Shown: positions 43,074 through 51,872, counted from the first letter of the stretch. The stretch is DNA of 64,000 bases from Achromobacter dolens (GCF_902859745.1 NZ_CADIJW010000025.1:1-64000); one strand, 5' to 3'. Translations and numbers: made by a program. Notes: generated from the letters alone by a model not told the origin.

Positions 43074-44885
43074 TCAGCCGCGCACCGGGTCGATCGGCAG
43101 CGGCACCTCGCCCGGCTGGAACGGCTGGTTGACGTAGCGCTTGTACTTGTCCAGCAGGCGCAGCGGCTGCTTGAGCGCGTCGCGGCGGAACGGATCGCCC
43201 AGCTCCTGGCTCACCATCATCTCCAGCACGGTGGTCTTGCCCTCGGACTGCGCCTTGCACGCGGCCTGCAGCGCCGCGCCGACCTGGTCGGCATGCTCGA
43301 CCCGGATGCCCTCGGCGCCCATGGCCCGCGCCAGTTCCGCGAAGTTGGGATTCTGCAGGTTGCTGCCGACGAAACGGCGGCCGTAGAAATCCACCTGGTT
43401 CTTCTTTTCCGCGCCCCACTGGCCGTTGTGGAACACCACCGCCGTCACCGGGATGCGTTCGCGCACGCAGGTCAGCAGTTCCTGGAAGCTCATGCACCAG
43501 GCGCCATCGCCAACGTAGGCCACCGCCGGCCGGTCCGGGCGCCCAAGCTTGGCGCCGATCAGCGCGGGCAGCGCGTAGCCGCAGTTGCCGAAGCTCATGG
43601 CCGCCAGCATCGAATCCGGTTCGTCGAAGCGCAGGTAGCTGTTGGACACCGAGCAGATGTTGCCGATGTCGGTGGACACCATCACATGCTTGGGCATGGC
43701 GCGCTCCAGTTCGCGCAGCATGCGGCGCGGATGCATGCGGCCGCCGCCGTGCTCGATGATGTCCAGGCTCCAGTCGTCGCGCTCGTGCGACCAGCCGTCC
43801 AGTTCCTTTTCCCAGGCGCTTTTCTGCGCCGCGATCTCTTCGCCGCGCGCCGCCTTGGTGGCCACGCAGGCGACCTCGCGATCGCGCAGTTTCGCGGCGA
43901 GCGCCGCCGCCGCCGGCTTGGCGTCGCCGCAGATGCCCACCGACACCGGCCGCACCAGGCCCAGCATGCGGTGGTCGGCGTCGACCTGGATGATGCGCGC
44001 GTTCTGCGGCCAGTAGTCCAGCCCGTGCTGCGGCAAGGTGCCGAAGGGTCCCAGGCGCGTGCCCAGCGCCAGCACCACGTCGGCCTGCGACAGCAGCTTC
44101 ATGCCGGCCTTGGAGCCCTGGTAGCCCAGCGGCCCGCACCACAGCGGATGGCTGGCCGGGAAGGCGTCGTTGTGCAGGTAGCTGGTGACCACCGGCGCGC
44201 CCAGCAATTCGGCCAGCGCCACGCATTCGGCCTGGCCGGCCGAGAACAGCACGCCGCCGCCGGCGACGATCACCGGGAATCTGGCGCTGGCCAGGAGGCG
44301 CGCGGCCGCTTCCAGGTCCTCGTCGGACCCCGGGCCGCGGCGGATGCGGCGCGGCTCCGGAATCGCCACGTCGATCTCGCCATAGAAATAATCGCGCGGG
44401 ATGTTCAACTGGGTCGGGCCTCGCTCGGCCAGCGCGTTGTCGAAGGCCTTGGCGGTGAATTCGGCCATGCGGTCGGGGCGGTTGACGTGCGCCTGGTACT
44501 TGGTGATGCGCGAGAAGATCGGCAACTGCTCGGTTTCCTGGAAGCCGCCCAGGCCCATGCCGGACGTGCCGGTCTCGGGCGTGATCGCCACCACCGGGCT
44601 GTGGGCCCAGTAGGCCGCGGCCACGCCGGTGACGAAGTTGGTGATGCCCGGACCGTTCTGCGCGATGCAGACGCCGTGGCGGCCGGTGACGCGCGAATAG
44701 CCGTCGGCCATGTGGGCGGCGCCCTGCTCGTGCACCGTCGGCACGAAGCGGATGCCGGCGGCCGGGAACAGGTCCAGCGCGTCCATGAAGGCCGAGCCGA
44801 CGATGCCGAAAACGTCCTTGACGCCCTGCGCCACCAGCGTCTCGACGAACGCTTCGCTGGGGGTCATGTGTTGTTTGCTGCTCAT
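43074..44885 (-). CDS. xsc: Sulfoacetaldehyde acetyltransferase
   Basis: This 603-residue ThDP-dependent enzyme splits sulfoacetaldehyde with phosphate into acetyl phosphate and sulfite. It has the acetolactate-synthase-like three-domain layout: PYR domain with the catalytic Glu (VHEQGAAHMADGYSR, about residue 53), central domain, and PP domain with the ThDP/Mg motif GDGAWCMSFQ to NGQWGAEKKNQ. The sequence pattern (HMTPSEAFVETLV start, WGAEKKNQVDFYGRRFVG) is specific to Xsc rather than acetolactate synthase. GGAGAGA upstream supports the start. It is divergent from an IclR regulator and leads into pta. Confidence 0.94.
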   Translation of the reverse strand: MSSKQHMTPSEAFVETLVAQGVKDVFGIVGSAFMDALDLFPAAGIRFVPTVHEQGAAHMADGYSRVTGRHGVCIAQNGPGITNFVTGVAAAYWAHSPVVAITPETGTSGMGLGGFQETEQLPIFSRITKYQAHVNRPDRMAEFTAKAFDNALAERGPTQLNIPRDYFYGEIDVAIPEPRRIRRGPGSDEDLEAAARLLASARFPVIVAGGGVLFSAGQAECVALAELLGAPVVTSYLHNDAFPASHPLWCGPLGYQGSKAGMKLLSQADVVLALGTRLGPFGTLPQHGLDYWPQNARIIQVDADHRMLGLVRPVSVGICGDAKPAAAALAAKLRDREVACVATKAARGEEIAAQKSAWEKELDGWSHERDDWSLDIIEHGGGRMHPRRMLRELERAMPKHVMVSTDIGNICSVSNSYLRFDEPDSMLAAMSFGNCGYALPALIGAKLGRPDRPAVAYVGDGAWCMSFQELLTCVRERIPVTAVVFHNGQWGAEKKNQVDFYGRRFVGSNLQNPNFAELARAMGAEGIRVEHADQVGAALQAACKAQSEGKTTVLEMMVSQELGDPFRRDALKQPLRLLDKYKRYVNQPFQPGEVPLPIDPVRG

Positions 44886-44945
44886 GGTCTCTCTCCTGGC
44901 GGACCGGCGCGGCTTGGATTGCATATTGGCCGGGGTGAACCGATA

Positions 44946-44998
44946 CTGCAGCAGAACTCCCGCATTTCCCACCCTGCAGCGTTCCATTTTCTGCAGAA
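44946..44998. promoter_or_regulatory. Repeated CTGCAG boxes in the xsc/iclR divergent region
   Basis: CTGCAG occurs at 44946-44951, 44974-44979 and 44991-44996 within 51 bases; the third is part of the perfect palindrome TTCTGCAGAA (44989-44998). The spacing is 28 and 17 bases. It is a reasonable candidate for binding by the divergent IclR protein. Confidence 0.4.
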
Positions 44999-45045
44999 TC
45001 CGCATCAACCTGGCGGCCTTTCGCCAAATCTTCAAATATTGAAAG

Positions 45046-45807
45046 ATGAAAGACGAATCCTCCGCGGCGCTGCGCGCGCTATCCCTGCTGGAACAGGTCG
45101 CCGGTTCCGAGACGCCGGTATCGCTGGCGGCGCTGACCGAGGCCACCGGCCTGCCCAAGCCATCCGTGCTGCGCATCGTGTCGCGGCTGGTGGACGCCGG
45201 CATGCTGCTGCGCGAGCCCGCAGGCAAGAGCTACATCACCGGCCCGCGGCTGGCGCTGCTGGCGCGCGACACCCTGCTCAATTCGCCGCTGCGGGCCGAG
45301 CGCCACCGCATCCTCGACAGCCTGGTCGACGAGATCGGCGAAACCTGCAACTGCACCATGCTGGACGGCGACGAGGTCATCTACCTGGACCGGGTCGAGA
45401 CCGCCTGGCCGCTGCGCGTCAACCTGCAGCCCGGCTCGCGCGTGCCGCTGCATTGCAGCGCCAGCGGCAAGCTGTTCCTGGCGCACATGCGGCGCGAGGC
45501 GCGCGCGCGGCTGCTGGCGGCGGCGCCGCTGCCGCGCTACACGCCCAACACGCTATGCGACGCGGCGGCGCTGGAACGCGAGCTACTGGCGATCCGCAAG
45601 GAAGGCGCCAGTTTCGACCGCGAGGAATTCCTGCTGGGCATCGTCTGCATGGCGGTGCCCATCATGCGCGGGCGCCGCGCCATCGCCGCCGTGGCGCTGC
45701 ACGCGCCGATGGCGCGGCTGTCGATCGACGGCGCGCGCGCCTGGCTGCCGCGCATGCAGGAAGCGGCGCGGGCGCTGGCGGGCACCTACGAACCGTCGGC
45801 CGGATAG
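45046..45807 (+). CDS. IclR-family transcriptional regulator
   Basis: A 253-residue IclR-type regulator: N-terminal winged helix (about 5-65; ALRALSLLEQVAG, then LTEATGLPKPSVLRIVSRLV) and C-terminal effector domain (IGETCNCTMLDGDEVIYLDR, VPLHCSASGKLFLAHM). It is divergent from xsc over 160 bases. The likely role is control of xsc-pta in response to a pathway compound such as sulfoacetaldehyde, acetyl phosphate or taurine. Use of IclR here differs from the MocR-type TauR known for other taurine gene sets. Confidence 0.9.
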   Translation: MKDESSAALRALSLLEQVAGSETPVSLAALTEATGLPKPSVLRIVSRLVDAGMLLREPAGKSYITGPRLALLARDTLLNSPLRAERHRILDSLVDEIGETCNCTMLDGDEVIYLDRVETAWPLRVNLQPGSRVPLHCSASGKLFLAHMRREARARLLAAAPLPRYTPNTLCDAAALERELLAIRKEGASFDREEFLLGIVCMAVPIMRGRRAIAAVALHAPMARLSIDGARAWLPRMQEAARALAGTYEPSAG

Positions 45808-45938
45808 CGCCACGCGCCCCCGAATTGGCGCGCGCCCGGAGGCCGGTGCGTGCGCCGGTCCGGGCGCCCTCGGGACCCGCAGGCCTTACACTGTCGGCCG
45901 AATCCGTATTTATCGCAGTTCCTGCGAGAGCCCCTGCC

Positions 45939-47327
45939 GTGACCCAGACGCCCTTTACTTCCCTGCCCCTTTTGCCCGCCCTGCTCGATAACCTGCAAAG
46001 CCTGGGGTTCGAGCAGATGACGCCGATCCAGGCGCAAAGCCTGCCGCTGATCCTGGAAGGCCGCGACCTGATCGCGCAGGCCAAGACCGGCAGCGGCAAG
46101 ACCGCTGCCTTTGGCCTGGGCGTGCTGCAGAAGCTCGATCCCACCCGCCTGACGCCGCAGGCGCTGCTGCTCTGTCCGACCCGCGAGCTGGCCGACCAGG
46201 TGGCGCAGGAGCTGCGCCGGCTGGCGCGCCAGATTGCCAACGTCAAGATCCTGACGCTGTGCGGCGGCGCCGCGGCCCGCCCGCAGGCCGAATCGCTGGC
46301 GCGCGGCACCCACATCGTGGTCGGCACGCCCGGCCGCATCCAGGACCACCTGGAACGCGGCAGCCTGGACCTGTCCGGCCTGACCACGCTGGTGCTGGAC
46401 GAAGCCGACCGCATGGTCGACATGGGCTTCTACGACGACATCGTGGCGATCGCCTCGCATTGCCCCGCCAAGCGCCAGACCCTGCTGTTCTCGGCCACCT
46501 ACCCCGACAACATCCGCAAGCTGAGCGCGCGCTTCCTGCGCAACCCGGCCGAGGTCAAGGTCGAGGCGCAGCATGACGCCAGCCGCATCGAACAGATCTT
46601 CTACGAGATCGACCCGGCCGAACGCCTGGACGCGGTGGCCAGGCTGCTGGCGCATTTCCGCCCGGTCTCGACGCTGGCCTTCTGCAACACCAAGATCCGC
46701 AGCCACGATCTGGTCGAACGCTTGCAGGCCGACGGCATCAGCGCCCTGGCGCTGAACGGCGACCTGGAACAGCGCGAGCGCGACGAGATCCTGATCCAGT
46801 TCGCCAACCAGAGCTGCGCCGTGCTGGTGGCCACTGACGTGGCCGCGCGCGGCCTGGACATCCAGAACCTGGGCGCGGTCATCAACGTCGACGTCACCAA
46901 GGACACCGAAGTCCACGTGCACCGCATCGGCCGCAGCGGCCGCGGCGACCAGAAGGGCCTGGCCCTGAGCCTGTGCTCGCCCGACGAAATGCGCTGGGCC
47001 AACCTGATCGAGCAATACCAGGGCGCGCCGCTGACCTGGGGCGACCTGAAATCGCTGCGCCCCAAGGCCGACCGTCCCCTGCGCGCGCCCATGGTGACGC
47101 TGTGCATCCAGGGCGGCAAGAAGGACAAGCTGCGCCCCGGCGACCTGCTGGGCGCCCTGACCGGCGACGGCGGCCTGGCCTTCGAGCAGGTCGGCAAGAT
47201 CAACATCACCGAGTTCAACGCCTACGTGGCGCTGGACCGCAAGATCGCCAAGCAGGCTTTCTCGCGCCTGTCCAACAGCAACATCAAGGGCCGGCGCTTC
47301 CGCATGCGCTATCTCGAGGAACTGTAA
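45939..47327 (+). CDS. dbpA: ATP-dependent RNA helicase DbpA
   Basis: A 462-residue DEAD-box helicase for 50S ribosome assembly. Motifs in order: Q motif (FEQMTPIQAQSLP), AKTGSGKT, PTREL, VLDEADRM, SAT, ATDVAARGLD and HRIGRSGR. The C-terminal RNA-binding domain (VTLCIQGGKKDKLRPGDLLG, then INITEFNAYVAL) is the DbpA domain that recognises a 23S rRNA hairpin. The start is the GTG at 45939; the frame upstream is open for a long way as an antisense shadow of xsc and has no homology. Confidence 0.94.
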   Translation: MTQTPFTSLPLLPALLDNLQSLGFEQMTPIQAQSLPLILEGRDLIAQAKTGSGKTAAFGLGVLQKLDPTRLTPQALLLCPTRELADQVAQELRRLARQIANVKILTLCGGAAARPQAESLARGTHIVVGTPGRIQDHLERGSLDLSGLTTLVLDEADRMVDMGFYDDIVAIASHCPAKRQTLLFSATYPDNIRKLSARFLRNPAEVKVEAQHDASRIEQIFYEIDPAERLDAVARLLAHFRPVSTLAFCNTKIRSHDLVERLQADGISALALNGDLEQRERDEILIQFANQSCAVLVATDVAARGLDIQNLGAVINVDVTKDTEVHVHRIGRSGRGDQKGLALSLCSPDEMRWANLIEQYQGAPLTWGDLKSLRPKADRPLRAPMVTLCIQGGKKDKLRPGDLLGALTGDGGLAFEQVGKINITEFNAYVALDRKIAKQAFSRLSNSNIKGRRFRMRYLEEL

Positions 47328-47368
47328 GCATTCGTCAGCACCGACTGGCCGTCCCCCCGGCAAAACGC

Positions 47369-47397
47369 TTGCTGGTCACATTCCGGATTTGTAATAA
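47369..47397 (+). promoter_or_regulatory. Sigma-70 promoter of doxX
   Basis: TTGCTG (47369-47374) and TAATAA (47392-47397) with a 17-base spacer. A hairpin (CCGCGCC-AGCC-GGCGCGG, 47407-47424) follows in the predicted 5' untranslated region, about 100 bases long. Confidence 0.6.
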
Positions 47398-47501
47398 TGG
47401 CCCACCCCGCGCCAGCCGGCGCGGGAGCGGGAACCAAAGGCTCGGCGTGCGCTCCAACCGGCGCATCGCATCCCCCTTAACCACCATAAGAGAAATCCAC
47501 C

Positions 47502-47909
47502 ATGATCAAATCCGACGACACCGGCAAGCTGATCCTGCGCCTGACCCTCGGCATTCTGATTCTGCTCCATGGCCTGTTCAAGATCACCGGCGGCGGCGTC
47601 GGCGGCATCGCCGGCATGCTGTCCTCGCACGGCCTGCCCGGCTTTCTGGCCTACGGCGTCTACATCGGCGAAATCATCGCGCCGGTGCTGCTGATCATCG
47701 GCGTCTACACCCGCCTGGGCGGCCTGATCATCGCCATCAACATGGTGGTCGCGATCCTGCTGGCCCATACCGGCCAGATCGGCAGCCTGACCAACAACGG
47801 CGGCTGGGCGCTGGAACTGCAAGGCATGTTCCTGTTCACGGCCCTGGCCATCGCCTTCATGGGCGCCGGCCGCTTCAGCCTGGCCGGCAACGGCGGCCGC
47901 TGGAACTGA
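47502..47909 (+). CDS. DoxX-family membrane protein
   Basis: A 135-residue inner-membrane protein with four hydrophobic segments and the DoxX opening (GKLILRLTLGILILLHGLFK). VYIGEIIAPVLLIIGVYTRL is the second family hallmark. The family is linked to thiosulfate:quinone oxidoreductase and to oxidative-stress membrane complexes, but most bacterial members have no proven function. It is a single gene between its own promoter and a strong terminator. Confidence 0.88.
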   Translation: MIKSDDTGKLILRLTLGILILLHGLFKITGGGVGGIAGMLSSHGLPGFLAYGVYIGEIIAPVLLIIGVYTRLGGLIIAINMVVAILLAHTGQIGSLTNNGGWALELQGMFLFTALAIAFMGAGRFSLAGNGGRWN

Positions 47910-47936
47910 CCGCCCCGGCGCCTCGCGCCACCCCTC

Positions 47937-47961
47937 AAGGCCGCCGCGAGGCGGCCTTTTT
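47937..47961 (+). terminator. Intrinsic terminator of doxX
   Basis: AAGGCCGCC-GCGA-GGCGGCCTT forms a perfect 9-bp stem with a tetraloop (47937-47958) and continues into more T residues. Confidence 0.9.
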
Positions 47962-48161
47962 CATGGACGGCCGGCCGCTGGGCCGCGGGCCGGAACAATT
48001 GCTACGAACGACATCAACGGTCACGCCGGCGCAAACATCCGTCACCTGAAAGCTGTTTCGGATCCATTACAGACCCAGAACTCGCCCCCGCGGTCATGGC
48101 CTAATCCCTACGAGCCCAAGGAAGGCGTGACGCACGCCAGGCGCTCGGCAGGAGATCCCAA

Positions 48162-48320
48162 ATGAAGAAGACGATTCTGTTGATGCTGGCGATGGCCAGC
48201 GCCCTGACCGGCTGTGTGGTGGTGCCGGCGCGCCCGGCTTATTACCGGCCGGCGCCTGCTTATTACTATTACCCCGCGCCGCACTATTACTATCACGGTG
48301 GCTACTACCACGGCTATTGA
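48162..48320 (+). CDS. Tiny Tyr-rich lipoprotein
   Basis: A 52-residue protein with a lipoprotein signal peptide (basic MKKTILLMLAM, lipobox LTGC, modified cysteine at residue 18). The mature part is about 35 residues, almost only Tyr, Pro, Ala, His and Gly (PAYYRPAPAYYYYPAPHYYY). GGAG is about 8 bases upstream of the ATG. It is followed 31 bases later by a secreted YXWGXW-type protein with similar aromatic composition, so both are likely envelope components made together. No function is known to me. Confidence 0.8.
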   Translation: MKKTILLMLAMASALTGCVVVPARPAYYRPAPAYYYYPAPHYYYHGGYYHGY

Positions 48321-48351
48321 TCCGCGCGCCGCGCCGCGCAAAGGAAACGCC

Positions 48352-49713
48352 ATGAATGCCCTCGCCCCGCTTCCCCGCCTGCGCCCCCTGGCCGCCGTCG
48401 TGCTGATGACCGTCTGCGCCGGCGCAATGGCGCAGACGTACGCGCCGCCCGCCGCTCCAGCCGCCCCCGCCTACGACAACGGCGATCCCGCCAATGCCAA
48501 CCTGGCGCCGATCGACCGCAGCCCGCAACCGCCTCCGCCCCTGCCGGTCTACACGCAGCCGCCCGCCCCCGGCGACGGCTACATGTGGGTGCCGGGTTAC
48601 TGGAGCCTGAATCGCTACGGCTACTTCTGGGTGCCTGGCGCCTGGGTGCTGGCGCCCTACACCGGCGCGCTGTGGACCCCGGGCTACTGGGGCTTCGTCG
48701 ACGGCGTCTACCTGTGGCATGCGGGCTACTGGGGGCCGCACATCGGCTTCTACGGCGGCGTCAACTACGGCTTTGGTTATATCGGCATCGGCTACGTCGG
48801 CGGTTACTGGGATCACGACCGCTTCTTCTACAACCGCGCCGTGACCAACGTGAATGTCACCCGCGTCACCAACGTCTACAACCACACGGTGGTGGTCAAC
48901 AACAATATCGACAACCGCCGCATCAGCTACAACGGCGGCCCGGCCGGCATCCAGCGCCGGCCCGACCCGCGCGAGGTCGCCGCGCGCAACGAACCACACC
49001 ATCCGCCCACCGACGTGCAACGCGGCTTCGTGCGCGAGGCCGGCGGCAACCGCGCCCAGTTCTTCGACCACAACCAGGGGCGGCCGCCGCAGGCGTTCGT
49101 GGACCATGCGCCGGGCCGCGGCGGGCCGGCTGCGGGACCGCGCCCCGGCGCGGGCCAGGGCAATGGGCCTGGAAATGGGCCAGGATATGGCCCAGGAAAC
49201 GGTCCGGGAAGCGGCGCGCAGAATCGACCGGGCAATGGCCCGGACCGTGGACCGGGCGCCGCGACGCCCGGCGGCCCGCGGGCGGATTTCAATCGTGGCG
49301 GTGCCGGCGGCCCGCCTGCTGCGCAGGCGCCGGGGCAGCAGGCCCGCCCGCCGCAGGCACAGACGCCCGGCCAACCGCAAGCGCGGCAACCGCAAAACGC
49401 GCCGCAGGCCCAACCGCCGAGTCAAGCGCAATCGAGGCCGCCACAGGCCCAGCCGCCCAGTCAGATGCAATCGCGACCGCCGCAAGCCCAGCCCCAGGCA
49501 CGGCCGCAGCAAGGGCCGCGTCCCGGCCCGGCCCCGGACAACCTGGCGCCCCGTGCGCCACGCGAGTCGCACGCGGCCCCCGCCAACCGCCCCGAGGCCC
49601 GGCCCCAGGGCAATCCGCAGCACGGCGGCGGGCGGCCATCCGGCGGCCAGGAACCGCAACGCGGCGGTGGCGGCGAGCGAGGCGCGCCGCATGAACGGGG
49701 TGGCCGCGACTGA
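48352..49713 (+). CDS. Secreted YXWGXW-repeat, Pro/Gln/Gly-rich protein
   Basis: A 453-residue exported protein with a signal peptide ending GAMAQ (about residue 28). Residues 70-160 carry aromatic/glycine repeats of the YXWGXW type (MWVPGYWSLNRYGYFWVPGA, LWTPGYWGF, LWHAGYWGPHIGFYGG). The rest is disordered: Gly/Asn/Pro motifs (GNGPGYGPGNGPG) and repeated QSRPPQAQPPSQ units. AAGGAA lies close before the ATG. The frame is open upstream through the lipoprotein gene but is not coding there. It is probably a surface or matrix protein; function unknown. Confidence 0.82.
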   Translation: MNALAPLPRLRPLAAVVLMTVCAGAMAQTYAPPAAPAAPAYDNGDPANANLAPIDRSPQPPPPLPVYTQPPAPGDGYMWVPGYWSLNRYGYFWVPGAWVLAPYTGALWTPGYWGFVDGVYLWHAGYWGPHIGFYGGVNYGFGYIGIGYVGGYWDHDRFFYNRAVTNVNVTRVTNVYNHTVVVNNNIDNRRISYNGGPAGIQRRPDPREVAARNEPHHPPTDVQRGFVREAGGNRAQFFDHNQGRPPQAFVDHAPGRGGPAAGPRPGAGQGNGPGNGPGYGPGNGPGSGAQNRPGNGPDRGPGAATPGGPRADFNRGGAGGPPAAQAPGQQARPPQAQTPGQPQARQPQNAPQAQPPSQAQSRPPQAQPPSQMQSRPPQAQPQARPQQGPRPGPAPDNLAPRAPRESHAAPANRPEARPQGNPQHGGGRPSGGQEPQRGGGGERGAPHERGGRD

Positions 49714-49836
49714 CCTCGCAACCACGGCCGCGTCGTCCGCCGGGCTGGATTCCTGCGGACGACGCGGCTACAGTGGTCAGGCCCGGCCCCGTCGATGTCC
49801 ACGCGGCCCACGGCCCATCGATTCGCGGAGACCCCT

Positions 49837-50376
49837 ATGAAGCGCCTTGCCCCCCTGTTTCTCGCCTGCGGCCTGCTGGCCGGCCCCGCCGCCCAGGCCG
49901 CCCTCAACGTCGGCGCGCCCGCGCCCGACTTCAGCGCCCAGGCCTCGCTCGGCGGCAACGTGTTCACCTTCAAGCTGGCCGAGGCGCTCAAGAAGGGTCC
50001 GGTGGTCCTGTATTTCTACCCCGCCGCGTTCACGGCGGGCTGCACCATCGAGGCCCATGATTTCGCCGAGGCCACCGACGAATACAAGTCGCTGGGCGCC
50101 ACCGTCATCGGCGTCTCGGCCGACGACATTGACACCCTGAACAAATTCTCGGTCAGTGCATGCCGCAGCAAGTTCGCGGTGGCCGCCGATGGCGACGGCA
50201 AGATCATGAAGGCCTACGACGCGGTGCTGGACGCGCGGCCCGAGCGCGCGCAACGCGTGTCCTACGTGATCACGCCCGATGGCAAGATCCTGTACGAATA
50301 CACCAACATGAATCCCGAGGCCCACGTCACCAACACCATGAAGGCGCTGCGCGACTGGAAGGCCGGCAAGAAATAA
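49837..50376 (+). CDS. Exported peroxiredoxin (AhpC/TSA, BCP-like)
   Basis: A 179-residue thioredoxin-fold peroxidase. The signal peptide (LAPLFLACGLLAGPAAQA) indicates a periplasmic location, unusual for this family. The peroxidatic cysteine is in the motif PAAFTAGCTIEA (P-x3-T-x2-C) and a second cysteine in VSACRSKF is probably resolving. GGAG lies upstream of the ATG at 49837. It ends 16 bases from the convergent CoA-transferase gene. Its electron donor is not evident. Confidence 0.87.
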   Translation: MKRLAPLFLACGLLAGPAAQAALNVGAPAPDFSAQASLGGNVFTFKLAEALKKGPVVLYFYPAAFTAGCTIEAHDFAEATDEYKSLGATVIGVSADDIDTLNKFSVSACRSKFAVAADGDGKIMKAYDAVLDARPERAQRVSYVITPDGKILYEYTNMNPEAHVTNTMKALRDWKAGKK

Positions 50377-50392
50377 CGCGGCCGCGATGCCG

Positions 50393-51850
50393 TCAATTGA
50401 ACGGCCACACCGTCGGATGCGTGCCGGGCGGGCTGGACGGCCGGGTCCAGCGGGCCGGCGTGAGCGAGAACTGCGCGGCATGGCGCATCGCGATCAATTC
50501 GCCGAACCCCGATGCCTCCGTTTCCATCATGCCCTCGAAGCCTGGCATGGCGCGGTTCAGGCCGCCTTCGATGCGGCCCAGCGTGCGCAACCAATGCGCG
50601 GTCTGCGCCAGCGACACCTGTACATGCCAACTGCCGCCCTCGGTGGCCTGGCGCGCCAGCGCCACCTGTGCGCCGAACGCCATCAGGTAGCCCGAGGCGT
50701 GATCCAGGATCTGCATCGGCAGCGCCCTGGGCGCGTCCTGGCCAGCGGCCTCGGCCTCGGCATGGTTGAAGCCGGCGGCGGTCTGCACCAGCGAATCGAA
50801 GCCGCGCCGGCCCGACCATGGGCCGGAGGCGCCGTAGGCGGACAGGGACACGTAGACGATGCCCGGCCGCAGGCGCGCCGCGTCCTGCGGACCGAACCCC
50901 AGCGCGGCCATGCCGCCGGGCCGATAGCCCTGCACCAACACATGCGCGCTGCGCAGCAGATTGGCCAGCGCGATGCGGCCGTCGGCGGTGTCCAGGTCGG
51001 CGTGCACCGACAGCTTGCCGCGGCTGGTGTCGATCAGGTTGGCGATATTGGGCAGGTGCGGCGAATTCACCAGCATCACGTCGGCGCCGTAGGCCGCCAA
51101 CGCCCGGCCACAGACCGGGCCGGCGATGATGCGGGTCAGGTCCAGCACGCGGATGCCCTGTAGCGGGCGCGGATCGTGCCCATACTTGGGCAGGGGCCGC
51201 GGGTCGGCCTCGCCGATGCGCTCGACCGTCAGCAGCGGCTGAGCCGCGATCGCCTGCCCTTGGGGGTGGCGGTCCCATTCATCGAAACTGCGCATGGCGG
51301 TGACCACCATGCCTGCGTCCGCCGCCACCTGCTCGAAATCCTGCGCGCGCCAGCGGCCCAGCGCCTGCTCGACCGCTTCGCGGGTGGCGCCGTCGCCGGT
51401 CGGACAGCCCAGCAAGGCCAGGGCGCCGTCGCGATGGTGCGGAAAATTGGCGTGGATGCGGACCCAGCCGCCATCGCCGCAGCGATACACGCCAGTGATC
51501 GGATCGCGCGGATCCGGCGAGGCGCCGTTGATGAGGAAGTGGCTGCGGCATTCCTGCGCCGCGTGCAGCATGTCCACGCCAACCTGCTGCCGCTCGCCGC
51601 CACGCAGATGCCACAACTCGGCCGCGGCCAGCGCCGCCGCCGCCATGCTGACCTGGGCCGCCGTCCCCACCGCGAATGAGGACGGCAGCACCGGCTCGTT
51701 ACCGATCAGCACCACGTGCTCGAGCGATTCGCCGGGCAGGTCGAAGGAACGCCACAGATCCTGCAATACATCGCCTGGCGTCTTGGCGGCGGGTGCGCGT
51801 CCCCTCAGGAAGGACGCGCGGAAATCCATCAGATGTCCCATGGCGTTCAT
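50393..51850 (-). CDS. Class III (CaiB/BaiF) CoA-transferase family protein
   Basis: A 485-residue protein of the formyl-CoA transferase/CaiB family, which moves CoA between carboxylic acids. The family core is in the second half: GIRVLDLTRIIAGPVCGRAL with ADVMLVNSP, then VLVQGYRPGGMAALGF, IVYVSLSAYGASGPW and FDSLVQTAAGF. The usual catalytic Asp region at TSRGKLSVHADLDT is shifted, and the protein is longer than the 400-residue norm because of an N-terminal CaiB-like half, so it resembles the two-lobed subgroup. No acyl-CoA partner gene is adjacent. The substrate is unknown. Confidence 0.85.
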   Translation of the reverse strand: MNAMGHLMDFRASFLRGRAPAAKTPGDVLQDLWRSFDLPGESLEHVVLIGNEPVLPSSFAVGTAAQVSMAAAALAAAELWHLRGGERQQVGVDMLHAAQECRSHFLINGASPDPRDPITGVYRCGDGGWVRIHANFPHHRDGALALLGCPTGDGATREAVEQALGRWRAQDFEQVAADAGMVVTAMRSFDEWDRHPQGQAIAAQPLLTVERIGEADPRPLPKYGHDPRPLQGIRVLDLTRIIAGPVCGRALAAYGADVMLVNSPHLPNIANLIDTSRGKLSVHADLDTADGRIALANLLRSAHVLVQGYRPGGMAALGFGPQDAARLRPGIVYVSLSAYGASGPWSGRRGFDSLVQTAAGFNHAEAEAAGQDAPRALPMQILDHASGYLMAFGAQVALARQATEGGSWHVQVSLAQTAHWLRTLGRIEGGLNRAMPGFEGMMETEASGFGELIAMRHAAQFSLTPARWTRPSSPPGTHPTVWPFN

Positions 51851-51872
51851 TCTTTGCTTTGTCGGTAATTGG

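Noticed and set aside
43074-44885. Acetolactate synthase large subunit
   Set aside because: It shares ThDP architecture, but Xsc-specific sequence, no small subunit gene and a directly following pta favour sulfoacetaldehyde acetyltransferase.
43005-45938. Upstream extension of dbpA by nearly 1,000 codons
   Set aside because: The extension is antisense to xsc and overlaps iclR; DbpA homology begins at the GTG at 45939.
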